Under the pieces are notes generated by a model. It saw only the letters and a program-made list of their open reading frames with translations, was not told the DNA's origin and did no database searches. Below are positions 1 through 9,100 of a stretch of 20,387 bases of DNA, one piece after another (the first letter of the stretch is position 1; every line of letters starts with the position of its first letter). The position numbers were made by a program, and so were the translations under genes. The DNA is from Ectobacillus sp048976805 (lineage in GTDB: Bacteria > Bacillota > Bacilli > Bacillales > Bacillaceae_G), in contig JBHGUR010000013.1 of the NCBI GenBank assembly GCA_048976805.1, forward strand, positions 1-20,387. Reading direction: 5' to 3'.

Positions 1-55
1 GAACAACTTGTACATGTATATTTTACCATGCAAACAAGTGTTTTGCTACGCAAAA

Positions 56-126
56 ACCGAAATTCATCCCCCACTTATTTCTGGGCTACGCCCTTCACGA
101 AATGGAAGTAGGGGTGTTCTTTCGGT
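56..126. repeat. Long imperfect palindrome, possible IS200/IS605-type end remnant
   Basis: The left arm starts ACCGAAA and contains CCCCCACTT. The right arm contains AAGTAGGGG and ends TTTCGGT. The centre has a second small inverted repeat, GGGC tac GCCC. The arrangement (CCCCCACTT...AGTRGGGG hairpin) resembles the terminal hairpins of IS200/IS605-family elements in Bacillaceae. No tnpA or tnpB reading frame is visible, but the window begins only 55 bases to the left, so an element could lie outside. The palindrome is seen directly; the IS assignment is inference. Confidence 0.4.
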
Positions 127-136
127 AAATCTTGAT

Positions 137-164
137 AAAAAGCGGGAGAATAGTCCCGCTTTTT
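137..164. terminator. Bidirectional rho-independent terminator
   Basis: AAAAAGCGGGA pairs with TCCCGCTTTTT across a 6-nt loop. An A-tract on one side and a T-tract on the other let it work in both directions. On the minus strand it lies about 90 bp beyond the stop of the 251-880 gene, and it could also end a plus-strand transcript arriving from outside the window. Confidence 0.85.
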
Positions 165-250
165 GCTATATGTTTCGTTTTCTCCGGCATATTCCTGCTA
201 CATATGCCTGTAGCTGCAGGCTATTTTAAGTCTTGCAGCTTCATAGTTAA

Positions 251-880
251 TCAATGTCCAATTGTTTCAATTTCGGCAAGAAGAAGGGAGGCAGCATTGT
301 GGCGCTGCTCCATAAGCGGCGATACGCCGAGCTTGCTGTCTTCATAGAAACGTTCCATGTTCGTTGCTTCCATCCAAAGCTCTGCCGCAGAGCTTTCGTT
401 TTCTATTTTTGTTATCCAATCTTGATAAGAAGCGGCAAGCTCCGGTGTGCTCATATAGTTTTTCCACATGCTATGTACCTTCGCCAAAAATTCTTCTTTC
501 ATCATGATGGAGCGCTTGGCAAGCAGCGTGGTATTTGTCGCCTCTACTCCGAAAATATCGATGACGGAGAAGGATGGAGATAATATAGCATTTGTTTTTG
601 CAGTAAGCGTCATATCAGGCATGACAGCCATAGGAGGGAATTTGCCGACTTGCATAAGAAGAACAGGCTTCTCTAATTTTTCATGAATGCGGAATTCAAT
701 CCAGCTATTTTCGAGCGCTTCTTTGCCAGCTGCCAGAATGAACTTTCCCTGCAGCGTCATATACAAGCTTCCATTTGGCTGATAGTGAAGCGCGGCGCCA
801 AATCCGCCCGGAAGCTGTGGAGTGAACGGAAATTCATCATCTGTGTGAAATGCCGGAATGTTAGAAAAAGAATAGCTCAT
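251..880 (-). CDS. Uncharacterised 209-residue protein
   Basis: I do not recognise this protein. It starts MSYSFSNIPAFHTDDEF and ends EIETIGH. It has no signal peptide or membrane segment, so it is probably cytosolic. The N-terminal half (about residues 15-115) is rich in glycine, phenylalanine and beta-type segments, including LPGGFGAALHYQPNGSLYM. The C-terminal half (about 125-205) looks helical and charged, with the tryptophans of SMWKNYM, YQDWIT and ELWMEA. The start is an ATG with AGAGGAAG about 10 nt upstream. It is transcribed away from the TVP38-like gene, with a strong terminator about 90 bp after its stop. The intact frame of more than 600 nt, RBS and terminator make it very likely real. 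I see no motif that supports a function. Confidence 0.75.
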   Translation of the reverse strand: MSYSFSNIPAFHTDDEFPFTPQLPGGFGAALHYQPNGSLYMTLQGKFILAAGKEALENSWIEFRIHEKLEKPVLLMQVGKFPPMAVMPDMTLTAKTNAILSPSFSVIDIFGVEATNTTLLAKRSIMMKEEFLAKVHSMWKNYMSTPELAASYQDWITKIENESSAAELWMEATNMERFYEDSKLGVSPLMEQRHNAASLLLAEIETIGH

Positions 881-1351
881 GCGTATACACTTCCTCTCTT
901 GTAAGTATTGAAAAGTGATTCTCTATGTGTTTCCATCCGTATTTCCATAAATTCTCTTTTTTACTATAGTTTTTTGTTATTTCAGAAAATATAGAGAATA
1001 ATTAAAAGTCATGTGTGCTATATTTATAACTATTTTTGGGAGTTATGTTAAACGTTATTGAGAGAGTCAAACTCTCGCTTAATGCGCATTTTAAGCTTCT
1101 CTATGGCCGTGAACATTCTTTTTAGGAAAAATTTTTATAATAACAATGATAGAGAACGAGTAAGGGAGAAACAGCTTCTTGTATGCCTGAAATTGTAAAT
1201 TGGAAATGAAGATAATGATTTGCTGCAGGAAAGGGATTTTGAGCAGGGATATGGAAATAGAAACATACAGGAATTGTTAGTTTGAATCGCTTAGAGAAAT
1301 AGCAAAACAGTGGTACAATAAGAAGAAAAGTGTGGGAAAAAGGAGTATGCG
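881..1351. other. 470-bp AT-rich divergent intergenic region
   Basis: No credible gene is visible here on either strand. The region separates two divergently transcribed genes and must hold both promoters. A compact perfect hairpin, GAGAGT caa ACTCTC, lies at 1062-1076. A TATAAT-like hexamer is at 1136-1141 without a good -35 partner. A better promoter candidate for the rightward gene is listed separately at 1311-1319. AGAGAAT/ATTCTCT-type inverted words occur at about 919-926 and 989-998, but no regulator can be assigned. Confidence 0.5.
1311..1319 (+). promoter_or_regulatory. Candidate extended -10 promoter for the TVP38-like gene
   Basis: TGGTACAAT is an extended -10 (TGnTACAAT). The hexamer 17 nt upstream (TTAGAG) is a poor -35. 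It lies about 30 nt before the start codon, a suitable distance for a sigma-A leader. Confidence 0.45.
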
Positions 1352-1957
1352 TTGTACATGGATTTTCAGGAACTGACAGAATACTTCACGATTGAAAATA
1401 TGCAGCATTTGTTAGGGGAATATCGGGAATTCGGTCCTTTGGCAGGAATTCTGCTCCCCATGCTTGAAGCGTTTTTCCCGTTTTTGCCGCTGTTTGCTTT
1501 TATTATGGCAAACGCGGCCGCGTATGGACTGTGGGCCGGTTTCTTTTATTCCTGGCTTGGGTCCTGCATTGGCTCGTTGCTGTTATTTTTTATAATTCGA
1601 ACGTTCGGGCAGCATCGCTTTTTTCACTTTTTAAATCGCCATCCTAAAATACGAAAGTCGATGTCTTGGGTAGAACGTAAAGGCTTCGGGCCCATTTTTA
1701 TTTTATTTTGCTTTCCATTTTCCCCTTCGGCATTAATTAATGTTGTTGCCGGGCTTTCTAAAATTAGCAAAAAGCAATTTACTTTGGCGTTGATGATGGG
1801 GAAATTGGTTATGATATTTGGAATCAGTTATATTGGTTATGATGTTTTATCATTTATTCATAAACCGCTGAAGACTTTGGTGGTAGTTTGCATCGTCTTC
1901 ATTTTATGGTATGTCGGAAAGAAACTGGAAGTAAAGTTGGAATTAAGCAAGGAATAA
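1352..1957 (+). CDS. yhjE: TVP38/TMEM64-family (DedA-like, VTT domain) membrane protein, YhjE-like
   Basis: An integral membrane protein of about 201 aa. Hydrophobic spans lie near residues 29-57, 60-83, 111-136, 143-165 and 173-189. The first holds the family-type stretch LPMLEAFFPFLPLFAFIMANA. The second repeat holds GFGPIFILFCFPFSPSALIN, typical of VTT-domain proteins. The charged loop between them (about 86-110) should be cytoplasmic. Family members are linked to lipid scrambling or transport and envelope homeostasis; the substrate here is unknown. The start is either TTG at 1352 (AGGAG 6 nt upstream) or ATG at 1358 (12 nt from the same RBS); I kept TTG. A signal peptidase gene follows after about 50 bp on the same strand, as remembered for B. 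subtilis yhjE-sipV, so the two probably share a transcript. Confidence 0.85.
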   Translation: MYMDFQELTEYFTIENMQHLLGEYREFGPLAGILLPMLEAFFPFLPLFAFIMANAAAYGLWAGFFYSWLGSCIGSLLLFFIIRTFGQHRFFHFLNRHPKIRKSMSWVERKGFGPIFILFCFPFSPSALINVVAGLSKISKKQFTLALMMGKLVMIFGISYIGYDVLSFIHKPLKTLVVVCIVFILWYVGKKLEVKLELSKE

Positions 1958-2009
1958 CTCTGCATGATGCGGCAGCCATGCTTATTAAAGGAAAATGGGG
2001 GAGAGGCCT

Positions 2010-2564
2010 GTGAAGCAACGATGGAAGCAGGACGGCATGGCGTGGGCAAAAACGATCGGCATTGGCATTTTGCTTTCCGTTTTCTTTCGTACCTTTTTCT
2101 TTTCAACCTATATAGTAGAAGGCAAATCTATGATGCCTACGCTGCAGGATGGCAATTTGCTTGTTATCAATAAGGTGGGGTATCAAGTCGGGGAGTTTCA
2201 TCGCTTCGATGTTGTTGTATTTCATGCGAATAAAGAGGAAGATTATGTAAAACGCATTATTGGGCTTCCGGGGGACCGGCTCGAGTATAAGGATGATAAA
2301 CTGTATATTAACGGCCAGTTTGTGGAGGAACCATATTTACAAGACTATAAGAAACAATTAGACGGAAGGCGTCTGACCGGAGACTTTACGCTAAAGGAAT
2401 TGACGGGACAAGCAAAGGTTCCTAAAAATCATGTATTTGTAATTGGAGATAACCGGTTAGGGAGCTGGGACAGCCGCCATTTTGGCTTCGTACCGGTTCG
2501 AAATATCGTCGGCAAGGTCGATTTGCGCTATTGGCCGATTGATGAAGTGCGTTCTAAATTTTAA
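2010..2564 (+). CDS. sipV: Type I signal peptidase, SipV-like
   Basis: A membrane-anchored serine-lysine peptidase that cleaves signal peptides from secreted preproteins at the outer face of the membrane. From the GTG at 2010 it is 184 aa: a short basic N-terminus, one membrane anchor (about 12-33), then the catalytic domain. The nucleophile is Ser40 in EGKSMMPT and the general base Lys81 in YVKRIIGLPGD. The later family box GDNRLGSWDSRHFG is also present. An ATG at 1995 would add five residues, but its RBS spacing is poor, while the GTG sits just after GGGGGAGAGG, so I chose GTG. The single N-terminal anchor is the usual Bacillus minor Sip form. It lies directly downstream of the TVP38-like gene and 64 bp upstream of addB. 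SipV versus another Sip paralogue rests mainly on synteny. Confidence 0.9.
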   Translation: MKQRWKQDGMAWAKTIGIGILLSVFFRTFFFSTYIVEGKSMMPTLQDGNLLVINKVGYQVGEFHRFDVVVFHANKEEDYVKRIIGLPGDRLEYKDDKLYINGQFVEEPYLQDYKKQLDGRRLTGDFTLKELTGQAKVPKNHVFVIGDNRLGSWDSRHFGFVPVRNIVGKVDLRYWPIDEVRSKF

Positions 2565-2569
2565 GGGTG

Positions 2570-2605
2570 GGTAATTCAGGAATCATCGAATTACCTTCTT
2601 TTCTG
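2570..2605 (+). terminator. Possible weak terminator or attenuator between sipV and addB
   Basis: GGTAATTC (2570-2577) and GAATTACC (2588-2595) form an 8-bp stem with a 10-nt loop, followed by TTCTTTTCTG. The stem is A+T-rich and the T-run interrupted, so termination may be partial. No separate promoter for addB is obvious in the 64-bp gap. Confidence 0.4.
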
Positions 2606-2628
2606 AACATAGAAAGGCAGGGGATTAT

Positions 2629-5600
2629 ATGTCGCTTCGTTTTATTCTCGGACGTACGGGAAGCGGGAAAAGCGAAAGATGTTTGCAAGAGATGCGAGAG
2701 GAGCTTCGCGTTAATCCAAATGGGGATACGATTGTTTATCTTGTTCCCGAGCAAATGACATTTCAGGCACAGCAGGCACTTGTAAGCGATCCGGCCGTCC
2801 GCGGCTCCATCCGGGCGCAAGTGTTTAGCTTTTCGCGCCTAGCGTGGAAGGTTCTTCAAGAAACCGGAGGCACGAGCCGCCTTCATATTGACGGCGTGGG
2901 CGTTCACATGCTGTTGCGCAAAGTTGTAGAAGCGCGAAAAGGAGAATTGAAGGTATTTCAGAAGGCTTCTGAGCAAAATGGCTTCTTCGACCAGCTTGCC
3001 GGAATGATTGCTGAATTTAAACGGCACAACTTAACGCCTTCTAACGTGTACACATTATGGCAGGAGCTTGAGGTAAGAAGCAGTGACGGGAAAGATATGC
3101 TTCTTGCTAATAAGATGTACGATTTACAGCTGTTATATGAAGATTTTGAACGGTCGCTAATTGGGAAGTATTTAGACGCCGAAGATTATTTAAAGCTGCT
3201 TTGCGAAAAACTGCCGCGTTCCCGTTATATGAAGGGAGCGGCCGTTTATGTCGATGGTTTTCACAGCTTTTTGCCGCAGGAGCTTGAGATTATAAAGCAG
3301 CTGCTGCGGCATGGGGCGCATGTCACGGTTACTTTAACATTAGACCAGCCTGCCCCGGCTGCCAAAAGCGAATTGGATTTGTTTTATACAACATCCCGCA
3401 CGTACGAAAAGCTGCTTCGTGCGGCGGAAGAGCTGAAAATAGCCGTAAAGCCTCCGGTGCTGTTAGAGAACCAGGAGCGTTTTCGTTTTAGCCCGTCTTT
3501 GGCGCATTTGGAAAAATATTATGAAGAAAGGCCATGCCGGTACTTTAGCGAGAAGCCGGACGTGACGATGTACTCCGCAGCAAGCAGACGGGCGGAGGTA
3601 GAAGGGATTGCGCGGGAAATCCGCCAGCTTGCGCGCGAGGAAGGCTATCGCTACCGTGATATGGCGGTGCTGCTTAGAAATGCTTCAAGCTACCAAGATT
3701 TAATAAAAACGGTTTTTCAAGATTATGAAATTCCGTATTTTATTGACCAGAAGCGGCCAATGCTGCATCATCCGCTAATTGAGCTTATCCGTTCCGCCTT
3801 GGAGGTGATAAGTGGAAACTGGCGATACGATGCGGTATTTCGTTGTGTAAAAACAGAACTTCTATATCCGCCGAAAGCGAATAAGGAGCAGCTGCGCGAA
3901 GAGATGGATGAATTTGAAAATTACTGTCTAGCCTACGGCATCCAAGGCAAGAAATGGACATCCAGGGAACGTTGGACATATAGGCGCTATCGTTCCTTAG
4001 AAGGCTATACGTCCGTACAGACAGACAGCGAACGGGAGATGGAGGAGACTGTAAATAGGCTTCGCATGATGATTGCTGAGCCGCTTTTGCAGCTGCAAAA
4101 GCGGCTGAAGCGCGCAAAAACGGCGTTAAAGATGTGTGAAGCGGTATATTTATTTTTGGAAGAAAGCAAAATTCCTGAAAAGTTGGAAGAGCTGCGCGCA
4201 GAGGCAGAAGCAAAGGGCGAGCTTTTATTTGCCAATGACCATGACCAGGTGTGGCAGGACGTTATCGGCTTATTAGATACTTGCGTGGAGATGCTCGGGG
4301 AAGAGAAATTTTCGCTCGATATGTTTATAAAGATTTTCACAACAGGATTGGAGTCGCTGCAATTTGCCAATATCCCGCCTTCTTTAGACCAAGTGCTAAT
4401 TGCCAATGTGGATCGTTCCCGCTTGTCCAATATTAAAGCGGTATTTTTAATCGGCGCAAACGAAGGCGTTATCCCCGCTGCCATTTCCGATGAAGGAGTG
4501 CTATCGGAAGGGGAGCGTGAAACATTGCTTGCTGCTGGAATTGAACTCGCTCCGACAAGCAGGCAAAAGCTGTTGGAGGAACAATTTGTAATGTATCAAG
4601 CTTTGACAAGGGCTTCACACAAGTTATATATTACATGTCCACTGGCAGATGAGGAAGGGAAAACGCTGCTTCCTTCCAGCCTTTTCAAAAAGCTAAAAGA
4701 GATGTTCCCGTTTGCAGAGGAAATATTTTTAACAAACGATGTGAATGATTTGCCTGCTGAAAAGCAACTGTCGTATGTAACGGCACCAGCTGTTACATTA
4801 TCGTATTTAACGCAGCAGCTGCAAAATTGGAAACGTTACGGATTTGAGAATGACCTGACATTTTGGTGGGATGTATATAATTTTTATGTTACGGACCTTA
4901 AATGGAAGCATAAGAGCAAACGGGTGTTGTCAAGCTTGTTTTATCGAAATGAAGCAAGGAAGTTAAGCCGCGCTGTTAGCCGAGAATTGTACGGGGACAA
5001 AATTAAAGGCAGCGTTTCGCGCATGGAGCTGTTTAAGCGCTGCGCGTACGCCCATTTCGCCCAATATGGCTTATCGTTAAAAGAGCGGGATATCTTTAAG
5101 CTGGATGCGCCGGATATCGGGGAATTGTTCCATGCGGCTTTAAAAAAAATCGCCGATCGCCTGATGAGCGAAAAGAAGAGCTGGGCAGATTTGACGGCGA
5201 AAGAATGCGCGCGCTTAGCGGAGGCAGCGATAGAAGAGCTGGCGCCGCTATTGCAAAAGGAGATTTTATTAAGCTCTAATCGCCACCACTATTTGAAGCG
5301 GAAGCTGCAGCAAATTATTTTCCGCGCCTCCCTTATTTTAAGCGAGCATGCAAAAGCGAGCGGGTTCGTGCCGATTGACTTAGAGGTTCCGTTTGGCATG
5401 AACGGAAGAGGGGCGCTTCCTCCGCTAAAATTTGAGTTAAGAAACGGCGCAAAGATGGAAGTGGTTGGCCGCATCGACCGGGTTGATAAAGCCGAGAGCG
5501 AGCAAGGAATTTTCTTGCGCATTATCGATTATAAGTCTAGCGCCAAGTCGTTGGAGCTGTCGGAAGTATACTATGGATTGGCACTGCAAATGCTCACCTA

Positions 5601-6138
5601 CTTAGATGTAGTTATCGAAAATGCAAGCAAATGGGTTGGAAACGGCAAAAAAGCTTCTCCGGCCGGCGTGCTGTATTTCCATATTCACAATCCGATGATT
5701 GATATAAAAAGCAGATTATCTTCGGAGGAAATCGAGCAAGAAATTTTAAAGAAATTTAAAATGAAGGGCCTTCTTCTTGCGGATGCGGATGTTATCCAGT
5801 TAATGGACAATACGTTGACGACCGGTTTATCCAACATTATTCCTGCCGGCTTGAAGAAAGACGGGGGCCTTCATTCCAACTCAGTAGTAGCGAGCGAACA
5901 GGAATTTGATGTGCTAAAGCAATACGTTCGCGGCACGTTTGAAGATATCGGAACGAATATTACAGATGGCGTGATTGATATTGCTCCTTATAAAATGAAA
6001 AATAAAACGGCGTGTGCTTTTTGCCAGTTTAAGCCGGTATGCCAATTTGATGAATCGTTTGAAGAGAACAGCTACCGCGCATTAAAGCCGCTAAAGCGAA
6101 ATGAAGTGCTGCAAAAAATAAAGGGGGAAGGGGTATGA
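2629..6138 (+). CDS. addB: AddB subunit of the AddAB helicase-nuclease
   Basis: AddAB is the Gram-positive functional counterpart of RecBCD. It processes double-strand ends up to a Chi site to load RecA. The 1169-aa length fits the family (about 1166 in B. subtilis). A Walker A-like motif, GRTGSGKS, is at residues 8-15. The C-terminal RecB-type nuclease domain carries GRIDRVD (947-953) and IIDYKSS (965-971), with Asp967 and Lys969 as active-site residues. Four cysteines, Cys805, Cys1129, Cys1132 and Cys1138, have the C...CX2CX5C spacing of the AddB iron-sulfur staple. The ATG start gives the expected MSLRFILGRTGSGKS N-terminus, with an AGGGGA-type RBS. Its stop overlaps the addA start as ATGA, indicating translational coupling and equal subunit output. 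Confidence 0.98.
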   Translation: MSLRFILGRTGSGKSERCLQEMREELRVNPNGDTIVYLVPEQMTFQAQQALVSDPAVRGSIRAQVFSFSRLAWKVLQETGGTSRLHIDGVGVHMLLRKVVEARKGELKVFQKASEQNGFFDQLAGMIAEFKRHNLTPSNVYTLWQELEVRSSDGKDMLLANKMYDLQLLYEDFERSLIGKYLDAEDYLKLLCEKLPRSRYMKGAAVYVDGFHSFLPQELEIIKQLLRHGAHVTVTLTLDQPAPAAKSELDLFYTTSRTYEKLLRAAEELKIAVKPPVLLENQERFRFSPSLAHLEKYYEERPCRYFSEKPDVTMYSAASRRAEVEGIAREIRQLAREEGYRYRDMAVLLRNASSYQDLIKTVFQDYEIPYFIDQKRPMLHHPLIELIRSALEVISGNWRYDAVFRCVKTELLYPPKANKEQLREEMDEFENYCLAYGIQGKKWTSRERWTYRRYRSLEGYTSVQTDSEREMEETVNRLRMMIAEPLLQLQKRLKRAKTALKMCEAVYLFLEESKIPEKLEELRAEAEAKGELLFANDHDQVWQDVIGLLDTCVEMLGEEKFSLDMFIKIFTTGLESLQFANIPPSLDQVLIANVDRSRLSNIKAVFLIGANEGVIPAAISDEGVLSEGERETLLAAGIELAPTSRQKLLEEQFVMYQALTRASHKLYITCPLADEEGKTLLPSSLFKKLKEMFPFAEEIFLTNDVNDLPAEKQLSYVTAPAVTLSYLTQQLQNWKRYGFENDLTFWWDVYNFYVTDLKWKHKSKRVLSSLFYRNEARKLSRAVSRELYGDKIKGSVSRMELFKRCAYAHFAQYGLSLKERDIFKLDAPDIGELFHAALKKIADRLMSEKKSWADLTAKECARLAEAAIEELAPLLQKEILLSSNRHHYLKRKLQQIIFRASLILSEHAKASGFVPIDLEVPFGMNGRGALPPLKFELRNGAKMEVVGRIDRVDKAESEQGIFLRIIDYKSSAKSLELSEVYYGLALQMLTYLDVVIENASKWVGNGKKASPAGVLYFHIHNPMIDIKSRLSSEEIEQEILKKFKMKGLLLADADVIQLMDNTLTTGLSNIIPAGLKKDGGLHSNSVVASEQEFDVLKQYVRGTFEDIGTNITDGVIDIAPYKMKNKTACAFCQFKPVCQFDESFEENSYRALKPLKRNEVLQKIKGEGV

Positions 6139-9100
6139 TCATGATGGAAAAGCCGCCGGGGAGCCAATGGACGGATGACCAATGGAAGGCCATCGCGGCA
6201 AGCGGCCGGGATATTCTCGTTGCCGCCGCTGCAGGCTCTGGGAAAACGGCGGTTCTTGTTGAACGCATTATTAAAAAAGTAACAAATCCGGATAATCCTG
6301 TTGATGTCGACCGGCTTCTCGTTGTGACATTTACAAATGCGTCTGCACAGGAAATGAAAAATCGAATCGGGGAAGCGCTGGAAAAAGCGCTGTCTGCAAA
6401 TCCGGCTTCGCATCATTTGCGCAAGCAGCTTAGTTTAGTAAATCGCGCTTCTATTTCTACCATTCATTCTTTTTGCCTTCAGGTCATTCGGGCATATTAT
6501 TATATGCTGGATCTAGATCCGGGTTTTCGTATCGCCAATGAAACGGAAATTGAACTGTTAAAAGAGGAAGTATTGGAAGAAATTTTGGAAGAACAATATG
6601 GGATCGAGAATAATGAAGCTTTTTTCGATCTAGTAGACCGTTATACGGGCGACCGAAGCGATAGTGATTTGCAGGATATGATACTAGCGCTTTACAGAGA
6701 GTCGAGGGCACACCCGCATCCGCATCGATGGCTTGATCGTCTTATTAGTTTATATGATGTGGATGGCAAAACAATTGATGATTTGCCCTATACAGAGCAT
6801 TTGCTAGAAGATGTGCGTTTGCGCCTTGCGGGGGCAAAGGAGGCGATTCAAAAAGCGCTGCAGCTGGCGCTTCTACCAGATGGCCCGGCTCCGAGGGCAT
6901 CCGTGTTTGAGGCCGATTTTATCCAGCTTGAAAAGCTAATGGCAGCAGCGGGTGCATCGTGGAATGATTTATACGAGGCGATGCAGGGGGTAAGCTGGGC
7001 TACGATGCCGCGCATTAAGCGCAGCGATTATGATGAACAGCTGTTAAAGAAAACCGAATCGTTGCGTAAAAATGCAAAGGATGAAGTAGGAAAGATAAAA
7101 GAAGAGCTGTTTAGCCGGGCGCCGGAAAAATTTTTGCAGGATTTAGAGCAGCTTCGCCCTGTCGTGGTAAAGCTTGTAAGTATCGTAAAAGAGTTTGATC
7201 TTCGTTTTCAAACAATGAAGCGCGATAAAAGCATGGTCGATTTTACGGACCTTGAGCATTTTTGTTTAGAGATTTTAACGGAATCGGTGTCCGAAACTGG
7301 GCAGATGCTTCCATCCGCGGTAGCCCTTCAATACCGCGAACAGTTTGCCGAGGTGTTAATCGACGAGTATCAGGACGTGAATTTTGTGCAAGAATCGATT
7401 CTTCGCCTTGTGACAAAGGGTTCGGAAAGCAATGGCAATCTGTTTATGGTCGGCGACGTAAAACAGTCGATCTACCGTTTTCGCCTAGCTGAACCAGGCT
7501 TGTTTTTAGGAAAATATAAACGCTTTACCCCGGAAGGAACGGCGGGTGGGATGCGCATTGACTTGGCGAAAAACTTCCGCAGCCGCCATGAAGTGCTCGC
7601 CGGCACAAACTTTGTTTTTAAGCAAATTATGGGGGAAGCGGTTGGAGAAATTGAGTATGATGAGGATGCCGAGTTGAAGCTTGGGGCTAGCTACCCGGAA
7701 AAAGGGGATGTGGCAGCGGAATTTCTTATCATTAATCAAAACACGGCTGAGGAAGCCGATAGCGGGGAAGAAGAGGAATCGGAAGCGGATTTCATCGATT
7801 TGGAAACGTCTCAGCTAGAAGCGCGGTTAATAGCAAAGCGCATTCGGGAGATGGTTGCGTCGGGATATGAAGTATATGACCGCACCCATAACGTCATGCG
7901 CCCCGTTTCATACCGCGATTTTGTAATTTTGCTGCGCTCCATGCCGTGGGCGCCGCAAATTATGGAAGAGTTTAAGCAGCAGGGAATTCCGATTTACGCG
8001 GAACTTTCAACAGGCTATTTTGAAGCGACAGAAGTGAATATTATGCTGAATGTGCTGCGGGTAATCGATAATCCGGCGCAGGATATTCCGCTTGCTTCCG
8101 TGCTGCGTTCGCCGATTGTCGGTTTAACGGATGAGGATTTGGCATCGCTGCGCATTTACTCTAAAAAGGGCTCCTTTTACCATGTAATTCGTATTTTTTT
8201 ACAGACCTCGCCAAATGAACATGAAAAAGAGCTGTATGATAAATTATCATGGTTTTATGAGCATCTGCAGCAGTGGCGCTCCTTCGCAAGACAGCAGCCG
8301 CTGACGGATTTGATTTGGAAAATTTACCGTGAAACCGGCTATTACGATTTTGTCGGGGGTCTTCCTGGCGGAAAACAGCGGCAAGCGAATTTGCGGGTGC
8401 TGTATGACCGGGCGCGCCAATACGAAGCGACGTCATTTCGCGGCTTATTCCGCTTTTTGCGGTTTATCGAACGGATTTTGGAGCGCGGCGATGATATGGG
8501 AACGGCGCGCGCCCTTGGGGAGCAAGAGGATGTTGTCCGGATGATGACGATTCATAAAAGTAAAGGCCTTGAGTTTCCGGTCGTTTTCGTTGCCGGTTTA
8601 GGCCGGCGCTTTAATACGCGCGATTTGAGCGGAAGGTTTTTGCTGCATAAGGATTTAGGGTTTGGTTCGCTGTTTATCGACCCGCAAAAGCGGATCAAAT
8701 ATGCTACCTTGCCCCAGCTTGCGATTAAGCGGAAAATGAAAATGGAGCTAATTGCCGAGGAAATGCGCATTCTGTATGTAGCTCTTACCCGCGCCAAGGA
8801 AAAGCTGATTTTAGTTGGGACAGTAAAGGATAAAGAAGCTGCGCTTGCGAAATGGGCAGAATTGCGAGATCATCCCGATTGGCTGCTTCCAGATTATATA
8901 AGAGCGCAAGCGTCTTCTTATATAGATTGGCTTGGCCCGGCATTGATGCGCCATAAAGGAAGCGCGACGGTGATGGACGAAGAGGAAGTGCCGGCACCTT
9001 CTTTTACTTATGAATACGAGGCAAATTGGCAGATCAGCATGATAGAAGCAAGCGCATTATCTATGGCGGAACAAGCGAAAGAGGAAACGAGGGAGCTGTT

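Noticed and set aside
8..347. Two short plus-strand frames at the left edge (8-229, 132-347)
   Set aside because: They cross the palindrome and the terminator, overlap the 3' end of the 251-880 gene, and lack RBS and coding character.
4005..4484. 159-aa minus-strand frame inside addB, and similar antisense frames inside addA
   Set aside because: They are shadows of the coding strand, with low-complexity Ser-rich composition, no RBS and no independent signals.
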